A stretch of 64,000 nt of DNA. Origin: Pseudomonas alkylphenolica (GTDB lineage Bacteria > Pseudomonadota > Gammaproteobacteria > Pseudomonadales > Pseudomonadaceae). The notes beneath the pieces were generated by a model that saw only the letters and a list, made by a program, of their open reading frames with translations, was not told the DNA's origin and searched no databases. The DNA lies in NCBI RefSeq assembly GCF_016009175.1, contig NZ_JADUCM010000002.1:372001-436000 (forward strand), given 5' to 3'. Positions 1 to 8,244 of the stretch are shown here, in pieces (the stretch's first letter is position 1; each line of letters starts with the position of its first letter). A program made the translations under genes and the position numbers.

Positions 1-640
1 GATCGATCGGGTAGGTGGTACCGGCCAGCGCCGCACTGCCCAGTGGCATGCGGTTGGTGCGCTTGCGGCAGTCGACCAGGCGCTCGTAATCGCGGCTGAG
101 CATTTCGAACCAGGCCAGCAGGTGGTGACCAAAGGTCACTGGCTGGGCGGTTTGCAGGTGGGTGAAGCCGGGCATGATGGTGTCGGCTTCGCGCTCGGCC
201 TGCTCGAGCAGGCCCTGCTGCAGGCGGGTAATCTCGGCCAGGATCAGGTCGATCTCATCGCGCAGCCACAGGCGGATGTCGGTGGCGACCTGATCGTTAC
301 GGCTACGGCCGGTGTGCAGCTTTTTACCGGTGATGCCGATGCGGTCGGTCAGGCGTGCTTCGATGTTCATGTGCACGTCTTCAAGGTCGACGCGCCAGTC
401 GAAATTACCGGCTTCGATTTCGCCCTGGATGGTTTTCAGGCCATCGATGATGGTGTCGCGCTCGGCATCGGTCAGTACGCCGACCTTCGCCAGCATGGTG
501 GCGTGGGCGATCGAACCCATGATGTCGTGGCGGTACAGGCGCTGGTCGAAATTGACGGAGGCGGTGAAGCGGGCGACGAAGGCGTCGACGGGCTCACTGA
601 AGCGGCCGCCCCAGGACTGATTGGTCTTGTCGGTGCTCAT
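1..640 (-). CDS. argH: Argininosuccinate lyase (5' part, runs off the left edge)
   Basis: Last step of arginine synthesis: cleaves argininosuccinate to arginine and fumarate in the cytosol. Read on the minus strand from ATG at 640, the product begins [14 protein letters not shown] and continues with lyase-family blocks, including [12 protein letters not shown] (the argininosuccinate lyase/fumarase-superfamily region) and [10 protein letters not shown]. About 213 of the roughly 460 codons are present; the C-terminal half with the GSSxMPxKxN signature lies outside. It is divergent from algR, the usual Pseudomonas arrangement. Identification is secure from the family motifs. Confidence 0.96.
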   Translation of the reverse strand, partial: MSTDKTNQSWGGRFSEPVDAFVARFTASVNFDQRLYRHDIMGSIAHATMLAKVGVLTDAERDTIIDGLKTIQGEIEAGNFDWRVDLEDVHMNIEARLTDRIGITGKKLHTGRSRNDQVATDIRLWLRDEIDLILAEITRLQQGLLEQAEREADTIMPGFTHLQTAQPVTFGHHLLAWFEMLSRDYERLVDCRKRTNRMPLGSAALAGTTYPID

Positions 641-962
641 GGATTCACTCGTTGAAGGCGTGAACGGAAAAGTGGCGTCGATAATAGCAGGGTTGAGCGC
701 CAAGCCGCAGGGCGGCGGTCGGCGCAGATGCGTGAATATGTCGCGGCAGGGGTACGCGACAGCGCTCCTGCAACAGGATATTTATCGATTGAACGGCAGC
801 GTTCCGGCAACCGTCTACAGTTGGACAGAGGATCTGCATGTTTCCTGCCGATCCAGTGAATCTTTAGCCTTCGTGCGAGTCAGAGCGTGGATCGCCGTGA
901 CGGTCGTACCTCACTTGTCTACGCTACCCTTGTGCGAGACTCACGCAGGAATCCAGCGCAAT
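641..962. other. Intergenic region between argH and algR
   Basis: This 322-base divergent spacer holds the promoters of argH and algR. In-frame open sequence extends upstream of algR to 621, but it has no family resemblance and overlaps the argH start, so I read it as non-coding. There is no trace of the sensor kinase algZ/fimS, which in P. aeruginosa lies directly before algR. I could not place a convincing sigma-70 promoter or AlgU/RpoN site. Confidence 0.6.
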
Positions 963-1709
963 ATGAATGTCCTGATCGTTGATGACGAACCCCAAGCCCG
1001 GGAACGCCTGAGCCGACTGCTTGGCGAACTGGAGGGTTATACAGTGCTGGAGCCCAGCGCCACCAATGGCGATGAAGCTCTGGCCCTGATCGACAGCCTC
1101 AAGCCTGAGGTGGTGCTGCTCGACATTCGCATGCCCGGCATGGACGGCCTTCAGGTCGCCGCCCGGTTATGCGAGCGCGAAGCGCCGCCGGCTGTGCTGT
1201 TTACCACTCACGAAGACGAGTTCGGTGTACAGGCCTTCAAGGGCAGTACGTTGAGCTATGTGCTCAAGAGCACCGATGCTGCCGGGCTGCGCGAAGCCTT
1301 GCGCAAGGCCGAGCGGCCCAATCGGGTGCAACTGTCGGCACTGACGCGGCCGGCCGCCGAAAGCGGCAACGGGCCGCGCAGCCATATCAGCGCGCGAACC
1401 CGCAAAGGCATCGAGCTGATCCCCCTGGACCATGTGATCTACTTCATTGCCGATCACAAGTACGTGACCTTGCGTCATGACGGCGGGGAAGTGCTGCTCG
1501 ATGAGCCGCTCAAGGCCCTGGAAGACGAATTTGGTGAGCGCTTTGTGCGTATTCACCGCAACGCCCTGGTTGCGCGCAATCGCATCGAGCGGATGCAGCG
1601 TACGCCGCTGGGGCATTTCCAGCTGTTTCTCAAGGGGCTCAATGGCGACGCGCTGATTGTCAGCCGCCGGCATGTTGCGGGCGTGCGCAAGATGATGCAG
1701 CAGCTTTAG
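963..1709 (+). CDS. algR: LytTR-family response regulator AlgR
   Basis: Cytosolic two-component response regulator. In P. aeruginosa AlgR controls alginate, type IV pili and other virulence functions; its targets here are not known. The ATG at 963 gives 248 residues, the length of AlgR. Residues 1-~120 form a receiver domain with D7/D8, phospho-acceptor D54 in LLDIRMPG, and a conserved lysine in the YVLKS segment. Residues ~140-248 are a LytTR DNA-binding domain (the IPLDHVIYFIADHKYVTL and RIHRNALV blocks). The partner sensor gene algZ is not adjacent, so it must be phosphorylated by a distant kinase or act unphosphorylated. hemC follows 116 bases downstream. Confidence 0.93.
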   Translation: MNVLIVDDEPQARERLSRLLGELEGYTVLEPSATNGDEALALIDSLKPEVVLLDIRMPGMDGLQVAARLCEREAPPAVLFTTHEDEFGVQAFKGSTLSYVLKSTDAAGLREALRKAERPNRVQLSALTRPAAESGNGPRSHISARTRKGIELIPLDHVIYFIADHKYVTLRHDGGEVLLDEPLKALEDEFGERFVRIHRNALVARNRIERMQRTPLGHFQLFLKGLNGDALIVSRRHVAGVRKMMQQL

Positions 1710-1825
1710 CCCGCAGCAGTTCGAAGTTTCCGCCAGGGATGGTGGTTTTTCCTGTGACATAGATCTGCAGGCGAGCCGGATTGAGCTGTTATCATCCGTA
1801 GCATCTATCTTGTACGGATCGATCC

Positions 1826-2767
1826 ATGTCCACTCGTGAAATCCGCATTGCCACGCGCAAAAGTGCCCTTGCCCTGTGGCAGGCCGAATACGTCAAAGCC
1901 CGTCTGGAGCAGGCTCACCCCGGCCTGTTGGTAACACTGGTCCCGATGGTCAGCAGGGGCGACAAGCTGCTCGACTCGCCATTGTCGAAAATTGGCGGCA
2001 AGGGCCTGTTCGTCAAAGAGCTTGAAACCGCGTTGCTGGAAAACCAGGCTGACATCGCCGTACATTCGATGAAAGACGTACCGATGGACTTCCCCGAAGG
2101 CCTGGGGCTGTACTGCATCTGCGAGCGCGAAGACCCGCGTGACGCCTTCGTTTCCAACACCTTCAAGAGCCTCGATGAGCTGCCTGCCGGGAGCATCGTC
2201 GGGACCTCCAGCCTGCGCCGTCAGGCCCAGCTCCTGGCTCGCCGTCCGGACCTTGAAATCCGCTTTTTGCGCGGCAACGTCAACACCCGCCTGGCCAAGC
2301 TGGATGCCGGCGAGTACGACGCGATCATCCTCGCGGCCGCCGGCCTGATCCGTCTCGGCTTCGAAGATCGCATCACTTCCGGCATCAGTGTCGAAGACAG
2401 CCTGCCCGCCGGTGGCCAGGGCGCGGTGGGTATCGAATGCCGCAGCGCCGACAGCGAGATCCATGCGCTGCTGGCACCGTTGCACCATCAGGATACCGCT
2501 GACCGGGTGACTGCCGAGCGCGCGCTGAACAAGCACCTCAATGGCGGCTGCCAGGTACCGATTGCCTGCTACGCCGTGCTCGAAGGCGAACAGCTGTGGC
2601 TGCGGGGCCTGGTGGGCGAGCCGAGTGGCGGCAAGCTGCTCACCGCAGAGGCTCGAGCACCGCGCGACGACGCGCAGGCGTTGGGTGTGCAGGTGGCCGA
2701 AGCGCTGCTGCAGCAAGGCGCTGAAGACATCCTCAAGGCGGTTTATGGCGAGGCTGGCCACCCGTGA
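1826..2767 (+). CDS. hemC: Porphobilinogen deaminase (hydroxymethylbilane synthase)
   Basis: Polymerises four porphobilinogen molecules into hydroxymethylbilane in the cytosol; the committed tetrapyrrole-building step. The 313-residue product has the typical N-terminus ([20 protein letters not shown]), the substrate-binding [10 protein letters not shown] and [11 protein letters not shown] regions, and the dipyrromethane-cofactor cysteine at residue 242 in GGCQVPIA. Its stop overlaps the hemD start by 4 bases (GTGA), showing translational coupling in a hemC-hemD-hemX-hemY operon. Start ATG at 1826 matches the family N-terminus exactly. Confidence 0.98.
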   Translation: MSTREIRIATRKSALALWQAEYVKARLEQAHPGLLVTLVPMVSRGDKLLDSPLSKIGGKGLFVKELETALLENQADIAVHSMKDVPMDFPEGLGLYCICEREDPRDAFVSNTFKSLDELPAGSIVGTSSLRRQAQLLARRPDLEIRFLRGNVNTRLAKLDAGEYDAIILAAAGLIRLGFEDRITSGISVEDSLPAGGQGAVGIECRSADSEIHALLAPLHHQDTADRVTAERALNKHLNGGCQVPIACYAVLEGEQLWLRGLVGEPSGGKLLTAEARAPRDDAQALGVQVAEALLQQGAEDILKAVYGEAGHP

Positions 2768-3543
2768 ACCGCTGGCGCCTGCTCCTGACCCGGCCGGCGG
2801 AAGAATGCACGGCCCTGGCGCAGAGCCTGCTTGAACACGGCGTGGCGAGCAGCAGCCTGCCACTGCTGGAAATCGAGCCCGTGGGGCTGGATGAGCAGGC
2901 ACTGGGCAGGTTGCGCGCTGTCGATCGCTACGCGGCGATCATCGTCGTAAGCAAGCCGGCCGCCCGTCTTGGCCTGGCCGAACTGTCCCGCATCTGGCCG
3001 CAATTGCCACCCCTGGCATGGTTCACCGTGGGCGCCGCCTCCGCACAGATCCTCCAGGCACAGGGCTGTCAGGTCAGTTACCCGCCCGTGGGTGACGACA
3101 GCGAGGCGTTGCTGCAGTTGCCGGCGCTGCGGCAAGCCATTGCCGGCCCGGCACCCCAGGTGCTGATCATGCGTGGCGAGGGCGGGCGTGAATGGCTTGC
3201 CGAGCGTCTCGCCGAGCAAGGTGCTAGTGTCGATTATCTGGAACTCTACCGCCGTTGTTTGCCGGCCTATCCGCATGGCACCCTGGCCGGGCGCGTTTGC
3301 AGTGAACGCCTGAACGGCCTGGTGGTCAGCAGTGGGCAGGGTTTTGAACATCTTTGCCAGTTGGCCGCGGATGATTGGCCGAGGTTGGCGCAGCTGACAG
3401 TGTTTGTGCCCAGCCCACGCGTAGCGGCACAAGCCCGGGAAGCCGGTGCACAGAATGTAGTGGACTGTCGCGGCGCTAGTGCCGCGGCGTTGTTGGCAGC
3501 GTTGCGGCAAACTCCCGCACCTGCCCTTGAGGCGCTAAGCTGA
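2764..3543 (+). CDS. hemD: Uroporphyrinogen-III synthase
   Basis: Cyclises hydroxymethylbilane with inversion of ring D to uroporphyrinogen III, the branch-point for haem, siroheme and cobalamin. The 259-residue protein starts at GTG 2764 within the hemC stop codon. It opens with the family-type [17 protein letters not shown] and carries the diagnostic [12 protein letters not shown] and [11 protein letters not shown] segments of the two-lobed HemD fold. HemD sequences are generally poorly conserved, so position directly behind hemC is important support. Confidence 0.94.
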   Translation: MNRWRLLLTRPAEECTALAQSLLEHGVASSSLPLLEIEPVGLDEQALGRLRAVDRYAAIIVVSKPAARLGLAELSRIWPQLPPLAWFTVGAASAQILQAQGCQVSYPPVGDDSEALLQLPALRQAIAGPAPQVLIMRGEGGREWLAERLAEQGASVDYLELYRRCLPAYPHGTLAGRVCSERLNGLVVSSGQGFEHLCQLAADDWPRLAQLTVFVPSPRVAAQAREAGAQNVVDCRGASAAALLAALRQTPAPALEALS

Positions 3544-3575
3544 TTGGCGTCGAGCCCAATGCAAAGGATGGATAC

Positions 3576-4670
3576 GTGAGCGAAACTGTCTTGCCCAACG
3601 ATGACCTGCAATCGACGCCCGAGGCGTCTGAACCCACTGCCGCCACGCCGAGCAAGCGTTCGACCAATGGCCTGGCGATCCTGGCATTGTTGCTCGGTGC
3701 TGCGGGCGTTGCAGTAGGCGGGTGGGGCGTGTGGCAGGTGCGTCAACTCCAGGGGGCCGAACAAGGCCAGGGCCAGTACCTGCAATCCTTGAGCGAAAAA
3801 ACCCAGGCGCTGCAGTTGCGTGAGCAACAGATGTCGGCACAGTTGGCAGCGTTGCCGGCAGCGGACGAGCTTGAAGACCGTCGCCGTCTGGTTGCACAAC
3901 TGCAGGGTGATCAGCAGCGTCTCAGCCAGCGCCTGGAAACCATTCTGGGTGCCAGCCGCAAGGACTGGCGCCTGGCGGAGGCCGAACACCTGCTGCGCCT
4001 GGCAAGCCTGCGCTTGTCTGCCCTGCAGGACATCGTCAGTGCCCGTGCGCTGGTTCAGGGGGCTGATGAAATTCTGCGTGAGCAAAGCGACCCGGGCGCC
4101 TTTGCCGCACGCGAGCAGCTGACCAAGAGCCTGGCAACCCTCAACAGCGTTCAGCAGCCGGACCGTACCGGGCTGTTCCTGAAGCTGGCGGCGCAGCGTG
4201 AACTGGTGCAGCAGCTCAGCGCGGTGTCGCCGGAGTTCAACAGCGATGCCGACGCCCTGGGGGCACTGACCGCCGATGGTGATGGCGCCAGTCGCTGGTC
4301 GCAGTGGTGGGCAGAAATCTCCAAGTACTTCCAGATCGACTTCAATGCCGACGAAAACATTCGTCCGTTGCTGGCCGGGCAATCGCTCAACCAGTTGCGC
4401 CTGGCTTTGAGCCTGACGATCGAACAGGCCCAGTGGGCCGCGCTCAATGGCGAAGCGAAGGTCTACACCCAGGCCCTGGACGATGCACGCAGTATCTTGC
4501 TGGCCAACTTCAATGCGGATAATCCGCAGAGCAAGGCCATGCTCGACAGCCTCAACGCCCTGTCAGAAGAGCCGGTGTCGGTGGTGGTTCCGGACCTGGC
4601 GGACAGCCTGAGCGCCGTGCAGGCGTACCTTGAGCGTCGGCACCTGCCAGCCGAGGAGGCCAAACCATGA
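3576..4670 (+). CDS. hemX: HemX-like membrane-anchored protein of the hem operon
   Basis: Member of the HemX family sometimes annotated as uroporphyrinogen-III C-methyltransferase. This product shows no SAM-methyltransferase motifs, so that label is probably wrong here. The 364-residue protein (GTG start at 3576) has a charged, proline-containing N-terminus, one transmembrane helix at about residues 29-52 (LAILALLLGAAGVAVGGWGV), a Gln/Leu-rich coiled-coil stretch (~55-130) and a helical C-terminal domain expected in the periplasm. Its stop overlaps hemY by 4 bases. Likely a scaffold or assembly protein acting with HemY; biochemical role not established. Confidence 0.9.
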   Translation: MSETVLPNDDLQSTPEASEPTAATPSKRSTNGLAILALLLGAAGVAVGGWGVWQVRQLQGAEQGQGQYLQSLSEKTQALQLREQQMSAQLAALPAADELEDRRRLVAQLQGDQQRLSQRLETILGASRKDWRLAEAEHLLRLASLRLSALQDIVSARALVQGADEILREQSDPGAFAAREQLTKSLATLNSVQQPDRTGLFLKLAAQRELVQQLSAVSPEFNSDADALGALTADGDGASRWSQWWAEISKYFQIDFNADENIRPLLAGQSLNQLRLALSLTIEQAQWAALNGEAKVYTQALDDARSILLANFNADNPQSKAMLDSLNALSEEPVSVVVPDLADSLSAVQAYLERRHLPAEEAKP

Positions 4671-5905
4671 AACGCGTTTACCTGCTGGCAGTCGTGGCCA
4701 TTGCGGCCGCTGCCGCGCTCGGGATCGCGATCGCCAAACACAGCGGTTATGTGTTGATTTCCTACGGCAGCTTTCGCTATCAGTCCGGCCTCTGGGCAGC
4801 GCTTGCGGTATTGGCCTGTCTCATTCTGGGTGTGTTGCTGGTGCGCTACCTCGTGGGGCTGGTGCTGACCTCCAGCGGCGTGGTCAATCCCTGGTCACGG
4901 CGCAACCGCAGCCGTCGTACCCGCTTGGCCATCGAGCAGGGGCAACTGGACCTTGCCGAGGGGCGCTGGGCCAGTGCCCAACGCCACCTGCAGCGCGCCG
5001 CCGAGGCCGAGCGGCAGCCATTGCTGTATTACCTCGGCGCCGCACGCGCCGCCAATGAGCTGGGTCGCGTGGAAGACCGCGACAACTTGCTGGAGCGCGC
5101 GCTGGAGCGTCAGCCGCAAGCCGAGCTGGCCATTGCCTTGAGCCATGCCCAGTTGCAGATGGATCGCGGCGAAAGCGATGCTGCCCTGACAACCCTGCAG
5201 GCCATGCAGGAGCGTCATCCGCATAATGCGCAGGTGCTGCGCCTGTTGCAGCGGCTGTACCGGGAACGTGGCGACTGGTCGGCGCTGATCCGCCTGTTGC
5301 CCGAGCTGCGCAAAGACAAGGTCTTGCCGCCAGCCGAGCTGGCAGAACTGGAGCGCCGCGCCTGGGGTGAAAACCTCAGCCTGGCCGTCAGCCGTGAAGG
5401 CGAAGATCAGAGCGCTCGTCAGTCGCTGGAGCGCGCCTGGCAGCAGCTTACTGCTGCGCAACGCCAAGAGCCGCAACTGGTCTCGGCATACGCCGAACAG
5501 CTTCGCCAGCTGGGTGCGCAAAGCGAGGCCGAGGAAGTGCTGCGTACCGCGCTCAAGCGTCAATACGAAAGTCACCTGGCCAGGCTGTATGGCCTGGTGC
5601 GCGGGTCTGATGTGGCGCGTCAGCTGCAAACGGCCGAAGGCTGGTTGAAGGACCATGGCGATGATCCCGGCCTGTTGCTGACCCTGGGCCGATTGAGCCT
5701 GCAGAACCGCCTGTGGGGCAAGGCGCGTGATTATCTGGAAAGCAGCCTGCGCCTGCAGCGCAACCCCGAAGCCTGCGCAGAGCTTGCGCGCCTGCTGGCC
5801 GGGTTGGGTGATAACGAGCGCAGCAATCAGCTGTTCCAGGAAGGCTTGGGCCTGCTGGACGAGCGACTGTTGGCATTACCGTTGCCGGAGGCTGTTCGCG
5901 CTTGA
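4667..5905 (+). CDS. hemY: HemY N-terminal-domain / TPR protein (not the Gram-positive oxidase)
   Basis: Inner-membrane tetratricopeptide-type protein of the proteobacterial HemY family, distinct from the Bacillus oxidase of the same name. The 412 residues show two N-terminal transmembrane helices (about 5-23 and 42-65), separated by YVLISYGSFRYQSGLW, which resembles the HemY_N signature, then a cytoplasmic series of helical repeats (~85-400, e.g. WASAQRHLQRAAEAERQPLL). Translationally coupled to hemX. Associated with the late haem pathway by operon conservation; probably structural rather than catalytic. Confidence 0.92.
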   Translation: MKRVYLLAVVAIAAAAALGIAIAKHSGYVLISYGSFRYQSGLWAALAVLACLILGVLLVRYLVGLVLTSSGVVNPWSRRNRSRRTRLAIEQGQLDLAEGRWASAQRHLQRAAEAERQPLLYYLGAARAANELGRVEDRDNLLERALERQPQAELAIALSHAQLQMDRGESDAALTTLQAMQERHPHNAQVLRLLQRLYRERGDWSALIRLLPELRKDKVLPPAELAELERRAWGENLSLAVSREGEDQSARQSLERAWQQLTAAQRQEPQLVSAYAEQLRQLGAQSEAEEVLRTALKRQYESHLARLYGLVRGSDVARQLQTAEGWLKDHGDDPGLLLTLGRLSLQNRLWGKARDYLESSLRLQRNPEACAELARLLAGLGDNERSNQLFQEGLGLLDERLLALPLPEAVRA

Positions 5906-5910
5906 TTACC

Positions 5911-5942
5911 CATTAGGCTCGTGGCATGCCGCGAGCCTAATG
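5911..5942 (+). terminator. 32-base near-perfect palindrome after hemY
   Basis: Two 11-base arms, CATTAGGCTCG and CGAGCCTAATG, enclose a core containing the palindrome GGCATGCC, beginning 5 bases after the hemY stop. The transcript could form one long hairpin and end or protect the hem operon mRNA. No T-tract follows, so it is not a textbook intrinsic terminator. Confidence 0.5.
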
Positions 5943-6120
5943 CCTTGTAGAAAATACCTACGCCTTCCTGCGTACTTGCCTTACTGAGTACTAAGTAAGT
6001 TCTTGGGCATTCCGCGAAAATTCCCTTCCCAGACAATGATTTGTCCCAATTCTTGCGCCTTGAAACAATACGCGCCTTTCCACTACCGTTGATGCTTGTC
6101 CACTCGATTCCGGAACTGCC

Positions 6121-6642
6121 ATGCCGTTGGCCCGCATCCGCCTGTTGTTCCTGCCGGCGCTACTCGCCTCGGTACTGATGTTGGCTGCCGCGTTCTATCT
6201 GGAGTGGGGAATGGCACAGGTGCCTTGCGCCTTGTGCCACCGCCAGCGGCTGGTGCTGGCTGTGTTTGCAGGGGTGTGCCTGTGCGCGGTGGTGCAGTCG
6301 CCCGGGTACCGGGGTACGCGGGTTTATGCCGCGTTGACGCTGCTTCTGGCCTTTGCCGGAGCGCTGCTGGCGGCTCGGCAGGTCTATTTGCAGAGTATGT
6401 CGCTGGTGCCGGGCGATAGTTGCCAGGCGCCGTTTGGCTATACCGTCGAGAACCTGCCATTGAGTGAGCTGCTCAAGACCATGGTGGTCGGCAACCCTGA
6501 CTGCGTACGAATCAACTGGAGTTTTCTCGATCTGACGATTCCAGAGTGGAGTCTGTTGTCGTTCTTGTTACTGGCCGCGTTGTCCCTGAATCAGGTGTTT
6601 GGGCGCTGGCGTTCGAATTTCCGTCATCGGGCCGAAAAATAA
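6121..6642 (+). CDS. dsbB: Disulfide bond formation protein DsbB-type
   Basis: Inner-membrane thiol-quinone oxidoreductase that re-oxidises the periplasmic oxidase DsbA and passes electrons to ubiquinone. 173 residues, four predicted transmembrane helices, the first-loop redox pair C36-A-L-C39 and a second-loop pair C101/C128. The second pair is separated by 26 residues, which is normal for DsbB. Two further cysteines (C53, C55) lie in helix two. The usual post-CxxC arginine region (CHRQRLV) is intact. ATG at 6121 is the natural start; the preceding Shine-Dalgarno is weak. Confidence 0.92.
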   Translation: MPLARIRLLFLPALLASVLMLAAAFYLEWGMAQVPCALCHRQRLVLAVFAGVCLCAVVQSPGYRGTRVYAALTLLLAFAGALLAARQVYLQSMSLVPGDSCQAPFGYTVENLPLSELLKTMVVGNPDCVRINWSFLDLTIPEWSLLSFLLLAALSLNQVFGRWRSNFRHRAEK

Positions 6643-6865
6643 AGCCCTCAGTCGATGTTGTAAACGACCGATGGCAAGTAGGAACGGGATTAAACACTTG
6701 TATGAACTTTGTAGCCTGAGTACCTTGAAGCCAAGGGCGCACGGGAATAATCTCCCTGCACGCATACCGAAAACACAGCTGCTCGATGTGGCCTGCTGAT
6801 TTCACCATTGCTGCGCACACTTGCGAGCGGGGGCAGGCGCATTACCCAGAAGGGAAGAGATCGCC

Positions 6866-7336
6866 ATGCTAGATAGTTGTCAGAATGCTCAAGAACGCTG
6901 GGGCGGAGTTCACAAGCTCATTGACCGCTGGTTGGATGAGCGCGCAGAGCTGGTAACAGCCTTTCGCGCGTTACGCGATGCCAAGCCGGCCTTTGCCGAC
7001 AAGGACAAAAGTCGGGACTTCTGTGCGGTGCTGATCGACTACGTGTCGGCCTGGCATTTTGAGGTGAGCGAACAGCTGGTCAGCGAGGCGAAAGCCTTCG
7101 GCGATACGCGCGGCCTGGAACTGGCCAAGCAGATCAGCCCGCGTATCGACGCGACGACCGAAATTGCCTCGGCCTTCAACGATCACTGCGACAAGGGCGA
7201 CTGCAACGACCCTGAGCGTTTCGCGAAAAAGTTGAACGAACTCGGCAGCCTGCTGCACGAACGTTTCGAACTTGAAGACTGCCTGATCGAGGTGTTGCAC
7301 AACGCCCATAGCGAAGAAGGCGCCGTGCAGGCCTGA
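6866..7336 (+). CDS. algQ: Anti-sigma-70 factor Rsd/AlgQ
   Basis: Binds the housekeeping sigma factor RpoD in stationary phase; in P. aeruginosa AlgQ affects alginate and siderophore production. The ATG at 6866 follows AGGGAAGAG, a good Shine-Dalgarno, and gives 156 residues beginning [14 protein letters not shown], the Rsd/AlgQ N-terminus. The helical body carries the family blocks [16 protein letters not shown] and [16 protein letters not shown]. Its 3' end lies 16 bases from the convergent FKBP gene. Identification by family resemblance and position beside algP. Confidence 0.93.
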   Translation: MLDSCQNAQERWGGVHKLIDRWLDERAELVTAFRALRDAKPAFADKDKSRDFCAVLIDYVSAWHFEVSEQLVSEAKAFGDTRGLELAKQISPRIDATTEIASAFNDHCDKGDCNDPERFAKKLNELGSLLHERFELEDCLIEVLHNAHSEEGAVQA

Positions 7337-7352
7337 TCGGCGTGCCGGCTGT

Positions 7353-8018
7353 TCAGTCGGCGACTCCGAGCAATTCAATCTCGAATACCAGTGGCGTGTA
7401 GGGCGCAATCAGGTCGCCCGCGCCTTCGGCGCCATAGGCCTGAGCCGAAGGAATCACCAGGCGCCACTTCGACCCCGTTGCCATCTCCGGCAGCGCCACT
7501 TGCCAGCCCTCGATCACGCTATCCAGATTGAACCATTGCGCTTGCTGGCTCTGATCAAACACGGTGCCGTCGGGCAACATTCCGACATAGCGAACCTGGA
7601 CTTTGCCCTTGGCATTGGGTTTGGCACCACTGCCTTTGTTCAGCTCACTGACCAGAATGCCTGCGGCTAATTCGCGCACGCCTGCGCGGGCGCGCTCGGT
7701 GGCCATGAAACGTTTTTCGGCGCTCAGCAACTGTTCGCTTTGTGCGTGCAGCGCCGCTTCATTGGCTCGGGTTTCGTGTTCGCTGAGCAGTGCCGCCATG
7801 CGTGCTTCGCTCAGCGCCAACGGCTTGTTCTGATAGGCCTGGCGCAGCCCTTCAAGCAAGGCGTCCAGTTGCAGGTCAGGCACCTGCGTACGCAGGCGTT
7901 CGCCAAGGCTTGCGCCCAGGCTGTAGGCCAGGTCGTGATCATCTGAAGAGGGCTGGACAGGCGCTGCGATGAGCGCTGCCGGCCATAGAAAAACAGCTAG
8001 TACGAGATGGCGTGACAC
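7353..8018 (-). CDS. FKBP-type peptidyl-prolyl isomerase, periplasmic
   Basis: Folding catalyst for proline peptide bonds. 221 residues from GTG at 8018. A signal peptide (about 1-18, MSRHLVLAVFLWPAALIA) precedes an FKBP N-terminal dimerisation-like helical domain (~28-110, LAYSLGASLGERL) and a C-terminal FKBP domain (~125-221). The latter has the core strands KVQVRYVGMLPDGTVFDQS, VIEGWQVALPEM and the IPSAQAYGAEGAGDLIAP loop. Family: FklB/FkpA/Mip-like. It sits between algQ and algP in the usual Pseudomonas order and is transcribed away from algP. Confidence 0.92.
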   Translation of the reverse strand: MSRHLVLAVFLWPAALIAAPVQPSSDDHDLAYSLGASLGERLRTQVPDLQLDALLEGLRQAYQNKPLALSEARMAALLSEHETRANEAALHAQSEQLLSAEKRFMATERARAGVRELAAGILVSELNKGSGAKPNAKGKVQVRYVGMLPDGTVFDQSQQAQWFNLDSVIEGWQVALPEMATGSKWRLVIPSAQAYGAEGAGDLIAPYTPLVFEIELLGVAD

Positions 8019-8244
8019 GGGCTCACTCCTGCTTCAACGAGCGCAAAGTATGCCAGCCTTCGCCAGTGACTTTGGCTAAATATCAGCAGCACTTTGTGAA
8101 GCATCTACACTGATTTCGAGCTGCAGCAATAACAACTTTGCCCAGGCATGCAACGCGGCGAATTTAATACTGTCAACATGCCCTAGCGGCGGTAGCAGCA
8201 GAAGCATAGTATGAGCCGCACTCTCGTCAGCCAGGAGGTAAGCC

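Noticed and set aside
621..962. Open frame extending algR upstream by 114 codons
   Set aside because: It begins inside argH, has no family resemblance, and AlgR proteins are 248 residues starting at 963.
6599..6799. Small frame between dsbB and algQ
   Set aside because: Overlaps the dsbB 3' end, has no ribosome site and no recognisable features.
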